Shown one piece after another: positions 1 to 8,487 of a DNA stretch of 20,233 nt. Position 1 is the stretch's first letter, and each line of letters begins with the position of its first letter. The stretch is from Rhizophagus sp. LPA8_4_AMF (taxonomy: Eukaryota; Glomeromycota; Glomeromycetes; Glomerales; Glomeraceae): contig JADRCO010001330.1 of the NCBI GenBank assembly GCA_021464525.1, forward strand, positions 1-20,233, read 5' to 3'. The position numbers were made by a program, and so were the translations under genes. The notes beneath the pieces are model-generated. The model saw nothing but the letters and a program-made list of their open reading frames with translations, ran no database searches and had not been told where the DNA came from.

Positions 1-81
1 TAAATATAAAATGACTAAATATAAAATAATATAACTATACTAAATATACTAATAATATTCATATACCACTACTTTATGACG

Positions 82-118
82 CTACAACGTGATGAGACCG
101 TGAACTTAGTTCAGTCAG
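82..118 (-). repeat. Possible diverged copy of the GAGACCGTGACC hairpin repeat
   Basis: The stretch contains GATGAGACCGTGAACT and then AGAGACTGCC. This resembles the opening of the repeat seen at 12021, 17121 and 20079 (CAACNACGAGACCGTGACC), but the GTGACC/GGTCAC palindrome is degraded. Similarity is by eye and weak. Confidence 0.25.
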
Positions 119-560
119 AGACTGCCCCTTCATAATTCTTGCAACAAAACATAAGCTATGGGTCTATTACCAGAGTTTATTCCTCAGAAATGACATTTGT
201 CTTGTGACGATTTCCATTGAGCATATCCTCAATGTGGTATATTTTTTGTAACGATAAAATATTTGTTCGATATATGACGTTCACATATTTTGTCCCAATG
301 AGGTATATATTTTGGTAATGATCTAGTATTAATTTGTTGACCCGGAGAGAATTTCTAAGAAGTGTTTCGATGAAAGTGATTGCCTGAGGTAATTTCTTCG
401 GTACGTAGTTAAATATCGCAGTCATATTTGGACTCAATGCAGTCAATGGAATACCAAATACCTGGGGGGTATTTGCGAATATCGTTACATTTCTAAAAGA
501 AATCCCCTCTGGTGACAAAGTGAGCAAAGCCCAAAGGGACTATTTCTTCGAAAGGCCGAG

Positions 561-583
561 CCAGTGAAACTGGGCAAAGCCCA
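561..583 (-). repeat. Double-hairpin element (GGGCAAAGCCC type)
   Basis: CCAGTGAAACTGG, itself an inverted repeat, runs into TGGGCAAAGCCCA, a perfect 5-bp-arm palindrome with an AAA loop. It is the reverse complement of the element at 7341-7364. Another diverged copy follows within 20 bases. Confidence 0.75.
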
Positions 584-602
584 CAGACATAGGTCGGGCT
601 AT

Positions 603-624
603 CAGTGTAACTGAGCGAAGCTCA
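603..624 (-). repeat. Double-hairpin element (GAGCGAAGCTC type)
   Basis: CAGTGTAACTG is followed directly by TGAGCGAAGCTCA. The layout matches the copy at 561-583, but the palindrome arms are GAGC/GCTC instead of GGGC/GCCC. Both arms have changed together, so the hairpin is kept. Confidence 0.7.
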
Positions 625-703
625 AATTTATACGAACATCGTTACCAAAGATATGTATTGATCTGTAGAAATCGTTATCTCTTCCAGGTTGTCTAATAGT
701 GTT

Positions 704-775
704 CTTCTTCGCAGCTGAATCCTGCTATCTACTGATATTCTTCCTCATGACGTCCGCTAATATTCTCTGCAGCTA
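704..775 (-). repeat. Diverged copies of the ~47-bp repeat
   Basis: TTCTTCTTCGCAGC, ACTGATATTCTTCC, ATGACGTCC and TAATATTCTCTGCAGC occur in the order expected for the reverse complement of the units at 7149-7380. Divergence is high. Confidence 0.45.
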
Positions 776-937
776 ATAAGATTGTTACATAATTCAGGTA
801 ACGATGTCCTTATATGTTCATAAGCATTGTGAATAGTGAATCACTGCGAACGTATGCACTCATCGTTACCAACCGATTGTAACGAAATTTATACAACCAT
901 CGTTACATTTCTGGATGCTAGCACCCCCCTCGAAGAT

Positions 938-965
938 GTGAGCGAAGCTCAGTTGCACTGAAGGG
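938..965 (+). repeat. Double-hairpin element (GAGCGAAGCTC type)
   Basis: GTGAGCGAAGCTCAG is followed by TTGCACTGAAGGG. The 11-bp palindrome GAGCGAAGCTC adjoins the CAGTTGCACTG inverted repeat. It is nearly identical to the copy at 9293-9320. Confidence 0.75.
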
Positions 966-1050
966 TAACGATTCTTACCATGTATGTATCTTTAACGATC
1001 AGATATACCTTTAGGTGAAGCTTAGTCCTGACCTATGGTCCATCTACGAT

Positions 1051-1078
1051 GTGAGCTTTGCTCAGTTTCAATGAAGGG
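1051..1078 (+). repeat. Double-hairpin element (GAGCTTTGCTC variant)
   Basis: GTGAGCTTTGCTCAG is followed by TTTCAATGAAGGG. The upstream flank GGTCCATCTACGAT is shared with the copy at 9293-9320, so part of the flank belongs to the repeat or was duplicated with it. Confidence 0.65.
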
Positions 1079-1596
1079 ACCACCAAAGGTGCGAAGTAGA
1101 TCACGTGGAAATTATAACGTGATACCCTAAACAATTGATCAGAGTATCATGTGTTCTTTATCACGTAGTCTCTTACAAATTAATTATATGTCGTCAGTAG
1201 TAGGCACGTGTGTAAGATAGAGATAACATTGTTGAGTTATTATGTAACGATGTTACCCTTTGTTGGTCTGAAGGGCATTTCTTTCGGAAAATGTCACAAT
1301 GTCATCCATAATGTGCAATATGTTTTGGCAAACAATCGATGTTTTCTGGTAACGGTGTTATTCTTTTCTGGTAATAATGGTTTAAGAACTTTGTAAAAAT
1401 TTTTTCGTGACAGTGTTACTTTTTTTGGAAACAATTATTGTGATTGTCTACACTGTTTTGTTTTTGTTACTCTTTTAGTAACGTTATTGCTTTTTTTAGT
1501 AATAATTGTTATCCACTAAGAACGTGAATCCTAAAACTTCCTTATTCGTGTGTATTAATCATCCACTGTTCGATAACGAATATATACTATAGTGAA

Positions 1597-1613
1597 AATA
1601 GGCTCCGCCTATT
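1597..1613. repeat. Palindrome AATAGG..CCTATT
   Basis: AATAGGCTCCGCCTATT is a near-perfect palindrome with a short central loop. It resembles the hairpin half of the double-hairpin family but lacks the CAGT..ACTG partner. A related AAGCTCCGCCT sequence lies near 2931. Confidence 0.45.
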
Positions 1614-2222
1614 GCAGGAACACTTTATCCTATTAATCATATGTTGTTATCAGTAATAATAAATTATATGTTACGATTATTAAGCTAATAGCCGCTCAGT
1701 GGACATCGTTACCGAAACTATGAAATAATATTCACTAGAAAATATGGAACAATCGTTATCGATTGTGTTGGATGACGTGGAAAAGATAACGTGGGTAAGT
1801 AAAAAGAAAACAGTGGGCATGCGCAATAGTGTTTAGTAGACGACAGGAGACAAAGATAGGAATTTAATTGCAAATATACGAGAATTTAACTGCAGATATC
1901 AATAACAGGAATTCGACTGCTGGTATCAATCACAAGATGTTACATCCGTTTATCGTTACATTTCTGGAAGAAATCCCTTCAGGCCAATAAACATATATTT
2001 ATTATTATAAATTCGTGAACATCGTTACCAAATTATGTATATTTCATAACAAATATGTTCATCATCGTGCCAACATATGTTTTGTTTCGTAACAAGATAT
2101 ATACACACATCGTTACCTAAAACACATGCTGTATTGTAACTGCTACCATCAACAGCAAACTGTTACTTTTGGTAACGATCAACTAACTGAGGTCATCGAT
2201 GGCAAATAGTTAACAAAAGATA

Positions 2223-2235
2223 TAGGCTTAGCCTA
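2223..2235. repeat. Palindrome TAGGC TTA GCCTA
   Basis: Perfect 5-bp-arm palindrome with a 3-base loop, the same geometry as the GGGC/GCCC elements. No second hairpin adjoins it. Confidence 0.45.
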
Positions 2236-2305
2236 GTCCTGATGCGAACTACGATGTGAAAGAACTACCAAAATTGCGAATGAGACTGTATGGTCCATCT
2301 ACTCT

Positions 2306-2320
2306 GTGGGCTTTGCCCAA
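2306..2320 (+). repeat. Hairpin GGGCTTTGCCC with shared upstream flank
   Basis: GTGGGCTTTGCCCAA is preceded by TGGTCCATCTACTC, matching the flank found at ~1036 and ~9279. The second hairpin is degraded. Confidence 0.6.
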
Positions 2321-3116
2321 TTTGAGATTTTACTTCGTAAGCTCTACCTAGTTCCTTCAGGCATTGCTCACAAGGCCACTGGCTCAGTAGAACCTTTCGG
2401 AGAAATGCTCCTCTGGTATTGTAACAAACAATATCCGTAACTATATTACTACAAGAAATCGGTGCCAATCGTTACCAAAAAGTATATTCAGATAATACCT
2501 AAATATATTCTGTTTCTGATAACAAAGTATATACGACCATGGTTGCCAAGAAACGAATATTACAAAAGCATGTGAATATCGTTACCACAAGTGAATGATG
2601 TTAATGCTACTTCGCCAATGATATGATGAACATTGTATCGCTGAATACCCAGCGCCATGCAGTAGCATAGTAGACAATTTTTTCGTTATTGATGTGTATA
2701 CATTTTGTATATATGAATCTCTTCGTAATTGGTCAAGATAATATTCCTTAATGTTTTTCAGCAACCCCAGTCGAGACTAGTAATGCAATGAAAAAATTGA
2801 CTAGCTCTCTGTAACAGAAAATTTAGGGAAGAATGCTGCGGTAATAAAATAGTATAATATCATTACAAAAATATGCAGTTCATCGTTACCAAAATATTTT
2901 CCTTAAATACACACGTGGCACTCGTAAAACTAAGCTCCGCCTAACAGTGAATCACGTGATATAGACAATAAAGTAAGTTAACTGCCGGTAACGATATACT
3001 TTATATAAGAAACCTTGTCAACTACTGAAGTCGAAACATGTTGGTAACGGTAACGATTGAGCTGGTCGCATTATTTTTGGTAACATACTTCTATGTATAG
3101 TATTGCTGCATGCAAT

Positions 3117-3290
3117 TCTTCGCAGTTGTTCACATTATCCCTCCATGTCGTCCAGTGAAACTGGGCAGGCCATAGCCTGGACTTCGCCCAAAGCCATTTA
3201 TATTCCTCTCCGCAGTTCTCTGTATTTGAAATTCTGTTATCCACTTATATTCTTCCCCGCAGTCATCCATTATTGGAACAAATATTCTTC
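3117..3290 (-). repeat. Inverted copy of the ~47-bp repeat array
   Basis: On the plus strand one reads TTCTTCGCAGTTG, TCCATGTCGTCC, TTATATTCCTCTCCGCAG, and then CCACTTATATTCTTCCCCGC. These are reverse complements of the units at 7149-7380. One unit carries a palindromic insert (3152-3195) at the same place as the unit at 7321. The two arrays face each other around the gene at 4256-5976. Confidence 0.6.
3152..3195 (-). repeat. Double-hairpin element with a second palindrome nested inside
   Basis: CCAGTGAAACTGGGC begins as in the copy at 561. The expected AAAGCC is reached only after an extra ~23 bases beginning AGGCCATAGCCTGG. The extra piece is itself partly palindromic (AGGC..GCCT). It is best read as one element interrupted by another. 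Confidence 0.55.
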
Positions 3291-3308
3291 ATTTCATTGG
3301 CTAAGTTA

Positions 3309-3600
3309 CACGTGATTTGTCTGCGGAGTTCTCATGTGACTATATTCCATTAGATACTGCGCACGTAAGTTTTTTTGAACAAGACAACTGTGACCTTGGG
3401 TCACGGTCTCGATGTTGGGCTTTTTTATATATTGTACTACATATATTCACGTGATTTGTCTGCGGATTCTCATGTGACTATATTTTATTAGGATACTGCG
3501 TACGTAATAATACATAAGTTTTTTTTTGAACAAGACAACTGTGACCTTGGGTCACGGTCTCAAAGTTGGGCTTTTTTTCATACATTGTACTACATATATT
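3309..3600 (+). repeat. Two-copy tandem duplication (139 and 153 bp)
   Basis: Copy A runs 3309-3447 and copy B 3448-3600. A third start (CACGTGAT) follows at 3601. Both copies contain, in order, CACGTGATTTGTCTGCGG, CTCATGTGACTATATT, ATACTGCG, a T-rich stretch, GAACAAGACAACTGTGACC, GGTCACGGTCTC, GTTGGGCTTTTTT and GTACTACATATATT. The copies differ by small indels and substitutions. The GTGACC-TTG-GGTCAC hairpin lies at 3390-3404 and 3541-3555. The GACC..GTTGGGC portion recurs inverted at 12021, 17121 and 20079. A diverged relative of the CACGTG..CATGTGAC part may lie at about 6031-6080. Confidence 0.85.
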
Positions 3601-3764
3601 CACGTGATCGAACATTCCAGTATCCGCAGATCTATAATCACGAGCCCGGCTGAAATTACATAATTCCTTGTGTTCCCAGTTTGAATGACGTAACCAAATA
3701 CTTAATATTCAAAGGGAATCATACTAATTGATGATTAGTTGATGAATGTGTATGATTTACTTCG

Positions 3765-3777
3765 TAGGCAAAGCCTA
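3765..3777. repeat. Palindrome TAGGC AAA GCCTA
   Basis: Perfect 5-bp arms with an AAA loop. Only the first hairpin of the double-hairpin family is present. Confidence 0.5.
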
Positions 3778-3842
3778 AAAATTGTGGCCTGTGGCGTTAC
3801 TGATAACAAATTCTTTACATATATGTCAGTAGTGTTAGATTA

Positions 3843-3868
3843 GTGAGCGGAGCTCAGTTACGCTGAAG
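3843..3868 (+). repeat. Double-hairpin element (GAGCGGAGCTC type)
   Basis: GTGAGCGGAGCTCAG is followed by TTACGCTGAAG. It is a full-length relative of the copies at 938 and 17800, with a GG loop change. Confidence 0.65.
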
Positions 3869-3986
3869 CAAATCATAGAAATAAAAATTTTTTCATCTAT
3901 TCTGTTCAAGCTAATTTTTCAGACCACGATAACTACAAACTGTAATTGTCACTTAGCCTATGATATCTGAAGGGCATTGCAAAGCA

Positions 3987-4169
3987 ATGTGTAAAAAAAA
4001 ATGGAATCCACAGGTCCGTAACAGTAATGTAGAGTATTTTTTATATCCATTGGAGTTTCAAAGAAATAAATGGTCTTATCCGGAATATATATTATAAGTT
4101 CTACATACGAGGCTTGTCCTCTCCAGATTCATGAAGCGAATCTCTTTGGGATTCCATTTTTTTACACAT
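3987..4169. repeat. Inverted repeat pair upstream of the 4256 gene
   Basis: The left arm 3987-4009 (ATGTGT, nine A, TGGAATCC) is the reverse complement of the right arm 4149-4169 (GGATTCCA, seven T, ACACAT). The arms match throughout except for the length of the A/T run. About 139 bases separate them, so the unit is ~183 bp and ends 86 bases before the ATG at 4256. It could be a small non-autonomous terminal-inverted-repeat element or a promoter-proximal hairpin. Flanking bases show no clear target-site duplication. Confidence 0.6.
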
Positions 4170-4255
4170 GGTTAACGAATTTCCTCTTAATTGTAATTAC
4201 TATGTATGGAAAATGGTCTATCGATTTGAAAAAAGGTTAACATATAAAAAATAAT

Positions 4256-5976
4256 ATGGTCGAATACTTTTATTCTGTAACAGACGAAGAACTAGCTTTG
4301 AATTCTCGTGTACATAAACATAAAATTTATCGAATTGAAGAAATGATCCCATATAAAAAAGAAATGGACGAATTCGGATTTTACACTCCTACTCCTGAAG
4401 AACAGGCTATGATCGATCAATATCTCGCAATGACCGATGCTGAGTACCGTGCTAGGAATCATGCGAATATAGATTCTTCTGTGAAGAGGTTTAATGCTGA
4501 ACTCATCGAGAAGTACGGTGCTGAGAACCTTGATCCAGAAGATTTTCTCGTAATACTTGAAGAGGCTTATCATGTGGGATTGTTCGAAAATTATTTCAGA
4601 GAATGTATTGATAAAGTTGAGAAGAAATTCCTCAACGAACAAATACATGCCGATCAAGAGTGCATGTGTTTACCTATTTTTGCCATGAATGAGGCTCTGC
4701 GAGAAATGCTAGCTCAACCTGACTATTCAGAATGTATCGCTTCTTTCTTAGCTACTGATAATGGTCATACTTCTCATATTAGAAAAGAATCGAACACTAA
4801 CACAACCGATCATATTAATGGAGATATCTCCTTGGAACATGTTCACTCTAGCATTTCTTCTATCAATGATTCGGGTTCATTAACTCCAACTACAAGAGAG
4901 GAGTTACACACAAGTGATAAAAGTGAGATGCCTGGAGGGGATCCTTTCAGGATGTGGTCAGAAGACAAGAATGAAGAAGCACCACTGGTATGTCCAAGTC
5001 ATTTCAAATATACCAATATCCCAGAGTCTAATAGTAATAAGCATGCTAGTATTTCTGTTATTCCGCCATTAACTGACGATACAGTAACCAGTGATCTATC
5101 TTCATGTTGTCCGCCATCATCAGCCAACAGTCTCTATATGGGAAGTATCCTTTCAGGATGTACTGCGGAGTCTCGTAGTTATCTGCAGGAAACTCACCTA
5201 AAAAATTAGTACACTGTAATGCAGAGCGTATTTTATTAACAAGGTTTGCCCATGAAGTTACCTCTTCTCTTTACAGAAATGATGATATGCAACTGAGAAA
5301 CGAAGATCCACCTGACTCAGAAATCGTTCATCATCACAATCCTCTTCTCTCTCTTTACGTTAATCAAGATGATCCCAGGATCTCATATTCTTGTAACTTG
5401 TCTTCGCAAACAGAATCAATGGACAAAAATGATAATCAGTTGATGAAAATGACATCCACGGCGAATGAAACACAAGGAACAGTTATATCGTGCGATATGG
5501 AACTACCTGATTATGGAGATGATAAAATCTTCCCTAATGATATGGTGATACAGGTACGCCATCATGAAGATGAACGCAAGCTATTTTTTTAAGGATCCAG
5601 GATTCAGAACATCATCAAGCCTTTTGTATCTAAACTGTCTAGTATATCGGTACCTGATATGCCTATATGCACGTACAGTATCCTTCCTAATCCATATATT
5701 ACTATGAACACGCCATCGTTAAGACAGATGGCTGAATGGCTTTACCTGTATTGGAAACATATGAAAATAACGGGGAGAATATCGTTAGTGTTAGGATCAA
5801 TTGTTATCAAAGGCAAATCCCTTCCCGTTCTATCAAGACTAGACTATTCATTATTTCATCACATCCACAAGATGGTCAATGATGCACTGGGATCGAAAAA
5901 CAAGAAACCATTATTCTACTTACAAACACTCAATCACGTCTTATATCCTCTACGCTTGTGGACAGATAACAGATAG
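4256..5976 (+). CDS. Protein of unknown function, two short introns predicted
   Basis: The ATG at 4256 has A at -3 and G at +4 and opens a 317-codon frame. I do not recognise the family. The first ~130 residues are acidic and probably helical. Residues ~160-300 are rich in Ser, Asn and Thr and look disordered. The C-terminal ~120 residues are basic and hydrophobic, with SLRQMAEWLYLYW as a recognisable stretch. There is no signal peptide or clear membrane span. Splicing 5145-5188 (GTATCC to TATCTGCAG, 44 nt, phase 1) and 5554-5607 (CAG|GTACGC to GATTCAG, 54 nt, phase 0) gives exons 4256-5144, 5189-5553 and 5608-5976. These form one 540-residue frame, and the second intron removes the only in-frame TAA (5590). 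Without the first intron, the frame stops at 5207 right after an A-rich run, and the continuing frame lies at -1. No AATAAA signal was found close downstream. Exon structure is inference. Confidence 0.55.
5145..5188 (+). other. Predicted intron 1 of the 4256 gene
   Basis: The 44-nt GT-AG interval starts GTATCC and ends TTATCTGCAG. Removing it shifts the reading from the first frame into the frame open from 5179 to 5592. It is short for a fungal intron. The alternative end at 5209 (65 nt) has the same phase. Confidence 0.4.
5554..5607 (+). other. Predicted intron 2 of the 4256 gene
   Basis: The 54-nt GT-AG interval follows an exon ending CAG, has the donor GTACGC and the acceptor GGATTCAG, and contains a T-rich run. 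Its length is a multiple of three and it holds the only in-frame stop (5590-5592), so splicing keeps the frame open. Confidence 0.5.
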
Positions 5977-7148
5977 TAATAACCTCCACGATTGTCATTC
6001 CAGTAATCCTCTGGTTAAAATGGCACAGTAACACGTGTTTTACCTGTGAATTGGGTTCGCAGTCTCTTCATGTGACTTCTAAAACAGTGGGATAAAAAAA
6101 TCGTAAGCTAGCTGTGCAAGGGGGACTATTTACCTATAAACACGAGGAAAGGATACTTACCATCAGTGGAACTGAGCAAAGCTCAAAATACAGGGGAGAA
6201 TACGATTGTACACAAATATGGGGGTTTTTGTGTCATCTGGAGAACACGCAGGCGAAATAATCATTGTATATTTTTTATTCCGGCATTAATGGCAAATGAG
6301 ACAACAACATTTGTACGTACCTAAGAATACATCCGTAATCAATCCATTCTGGATGACTGACAATAACATGGAGAAGATAAGTGGTATGCCCTGAGCGAGT
6401 AAGTGATTGATATCGATAAGATAGTCTATTGGAGTGGATTTGTTAACAATACGTTAAGTGCATCCCTTGGATATATGGATATAACCGAGAAACAAATAAA
6501 AAATATTACATGGTCTCGTAACTTTGATGAGCATATACAGATAAAATAAATATGATGAACTGGATCTTGTATTGTACATATTTCTTTTGTGTATTGCTGC
6601 TATAATCCTCACATATACATTTTCATGATCCGAAATACTGTTATCACTATCAACCATATTAAATCGCCACCATACTCCTTTCCTATATATTTCTCTTCAA
6701 CTATAATTCATTGTTTTTGTTTTACTGTGCCAATTCTCACTTGCATATGGCTACACGTGAGCTTTACTTAGTCATCGATTACGGAAAGAAATTACATCCA
6801 TTCCATTGTTTTACAAACTCTATTATTTTGGGATATATGAAGATATTGAATACAAAAACATATTGACGTGAAAAAAAGACATCAACTGCCGTAATTTATT
6901 TTCCATTTTGTACAGTACATATTATTGTTGCTTGTTTAATCTACAAATCGATAGAATTATGAATCATTAGTCGCATTCTGAAAGTTGAAGCTACGAAGTA
7001 ATTCATAACATTGCGAATATGAAAATTCCAATATACATGTGCCAAGTTATAATCATGGGAGACAACGTGGATAACACGATATTTCTACATATTTTTTCCT
7101 ATAATTATTTCGGTAGGGGCCCCCAGCTGAAATTTCAGTCACATGATA
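5977..7148. other. Intergenic spacer, no supportable gene
   Basis: AT-rich sequence with stops in all frames. It contains one double-hairpin element (6164-6185) and a possible diverged CACGTG..CATGTGAC repeat relative around 6031-6080. Nothing else is visible. Confidence 0.6.
6164..6185 (-). repeat. Double-hairpin element (GAGCAAAGCTC type)
   Basis: CAGTGGAACTG is followed by AGCAAAGCTCA. The order is the same as in the copies at 561 and 603. Confidence 0.65.
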
Positions 7149-7380
7149 AACTGCGGAGAAGAAAATTAGTGGACGAGCAATATCAATTACGGAGAAGAAT
7201 ATAAGTGGATGACATGAAGAGATAACGTGGACAACTGCAGAGAAGAATATAAGTGGATGACGTAAAAGATTATGCAAAGCATCAGAATATGAGTGGACGA
7301 CATAGAGAGATAACATGATCAACTGCAGAGAGGAATATAAGTGGGCTTTGCCCAGTTTCACTGGATGACATGGAGAACAA
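7149..7380 (+). repeat. Tandem array of a ~47-bp repeat, about five units
   Basis: Units begin near 7149, 7185, 7233, 7281 and 7321. A typical unit reads AACTGCAGAGAAGAATATAA, then GTGGATGACATGAAGAGATA, then ACGTGGAC. Units differ by substitutions and small truncations. The fifth unit is interrupted by a 20-bp palindromic insert at 7345-7364. Diverged copies in the opposite orientation occur near 704-775 and 3117-3290. Confidence 0.75.
7341..7364 (+). mobile_element. Double-hairpin element inserted in a tandem repeat unit
   Basis: Neighbouring units read AAGTGG|ATGACAT without interruption (around 7203-7215 and 7250-7262). The last unit reads AAGTGG, then GCTTTGCCCAGTTTCACTGG (7345-7364), then ATGACAT. 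The insert plus the preceding GTGG forms GGGCTTTGCCC next to CAGTTTCACTG. TGG is present on both sides and could be a 3-bp target duplication. This is the best evidence in the window that the elements are mobile. Confidence 0.6.
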
Positions 7381-7922
7381 GAATAATAGGTGGTCAACAC
7401 AATTTCGACTGTTATTGCAATTGAAATTCGAAGTGCTGTATCTGAATAATTAAGCCTTGTAATGTGGATAGAAATTTACCTTATCTATAATACTCATTGT
7501 TAACTTGAATGCAGGATCGAACCATTTCTCTGTTCTGATTCGGGAAAGGATTACCCATTCATAAAACTGTAGTGCTGCTCATGAATAAGATGTCTCGTCT
7601 GATTGTCTTTCTGATACGTCTATTTGTAGTTATGCTATAATATGTCGTTATCATACAGATTGAATTTCAAAAAAATAAGTGGATCACATGGCGAGTTCAT
7701 ATTTCAGAACGATATATGTTATCCAAAGAAACAAGTGTCATTTCGATTTTTTGTACAAAATCAACTCCATATATGCGAAAAATTAATAACATAGATAACT
7801 AAGTCACGTTCTAGTCTCTATGTTTCAATAATTTATTTAATAAATAAAACTTACTATAGTAAAAAATGAAGTTATCGCAATTACATGATGAAAAAATCCT
7901 AGCTATATAAAATGATTTGATA
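7381..7922. other. Intergenic spacer downstream of the CRN-like gene
   Basis: No gene seen. Apart from the AATAAA on the minus strand at 7832-7837, it holds a short repeat-like fragment near 7677 (AATAAGTGGATCACATGG). Confidence 0.5.
7832..7837 (-). promoter_or_regulatory. Possible polyadenylation signal of the CRN-like gene
   Basis: The plus-strand TTTATT reads AATAAA on the minus strand, about 86 bases after the stop codon at 7923. In AT-rich DNA this hexamer is common, so position is the only support. Confidence 0.35.
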
Positions 7923-8179
7923 CTAAGGAGTGTCATGTTCGTCATCACTTTCATTGTCGCCGCAAGTTATCCACTCTGAATCATTTTTGTATGGAATAAA
8001 TTCATCGCCAGTGACGTTATTTTTATTTACTTGCTTACCTTCATCATAGTAATCATCTTTAAATACTGGTTTGGATAGAGTTTTAAGTTTTTCAACATGA
8101 GTACTTCTCCGTTGATGTGCATACAAGCCCTCCTTTGATTTAAAACCTTTGTCACATACACCGCACCAATTTTTGACAC

Positions 8180-8246
8180 CTAAATTTTTTTTATTGAAAA
8201 ATATTACTATACAAGCATAATAACATATATTATCTATCATTTAAAC
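8180..8246 (-). other. Predicted intron of the CRN-like gene
   Basis: The 67-nt phase-1 interval reads GTTTAA at the donor and ends with a T-poor AAATTTAG. It contains two in-frame stops if read through. A second donor (GTGGGC at 8267, 88 nt) has the same phase. Both donors deviate from GTAAGT, so the exact junction is uncertain. Confidence 0.45.
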
Positions 8247-8484
8247 CCAGAATTATAAGACGCCCACCTTGGACTACGAGATGAATCCCATTTTTATCCA
8301 AATTTCTAAAATGATCGCCAACTTTATTAATAATACCATTCATTAATTTCACGCCTCCTATGGACTCAACGTCTAAGTCGGGGTTTTGAAGCTGATTAAG
8401 CTTTTCCTGACCATGATAACTAATGTCGATTTGTACTTCCCATAACTTAATACCGATATCATCGTAGGCCAAAAAGGTATCTTT

Positions 8485-8487
8485 TTA
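8485..8487 (-). other. In-frame TAA inside the CRN-like domain
   Basis: Reading AAC TAT TAA AAA GAT ACC on the minus strand, the stop falls between two recognisable halves of the domain that are in the same frame. A single substitution is the simplest explanation. Confidence 0.75.

Larger units (their letters stand above)
230..3070. repeat. Dispersed ATCGTTAC / GTAACGAT motif cluster
   Basis: The octamer ATCGTTAC, often extended to ATCGTTACCAAA, or its complement GTAACGAT occurs about fifteen to twenty times by eye (for example near 482, 637, 863, 891, 966, 1705, 1950, 2022, 2113, 2174, 2468, 2579, 2881, 2990 and 3051). It is rare in the remaining 17 kb. Spacing is irregular and both orientations occur, so this is not a simple tandem satellite. 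Longer shared blocks exist: 479-512 and 1949-1982 both read ATCGTTACATTTCT followed by AAGAAATCCC. Confidence 0.6.
1..3300. other. Gene-poor repeat mosaic
   Basis: I see no convincing coding gene here. The longest open frame (minus strand, 177-527) has no ATG at its start, overlaps repeat motifs and matches no family I recognise. The stretch holds many ATCGTTAC/GTAACGAT motifs on both strands, several palindromic double-hairpin elements, and diverged copies of a ~47-bp repeat near 704-775 and 3117-3290. It appears to be non-coding, repeat-derived DNA. Confidence 0.6.

Noticed and set aside
177..527. 116-codon open frame on the minus strand
   Set aside because: It lacks an ATG at its start, overlaps the ATCGTTACATTTCT repeat and a hairpin element, and shows no recognisable domain.
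3390..3410. GGTCACGGTCTC as a tRNA or Pol III B box
   Set aside because: No matching A box, acceptor stem or TTCGA loop could be found around any copy.
4292..4657. 121-codon frame on the minus strand
   Set aside because: It is a shadow of the plus-strand gene at 4256, with hydrophobic composition typical of antisense reading.
7053..7400. 115-codon minus-strand frame with repeated HPLIFFSAV segments
   Set aside because: The repeated peptide comes only from the ~47-bp tandem repeat and the hairpin insert; it is not a gene.
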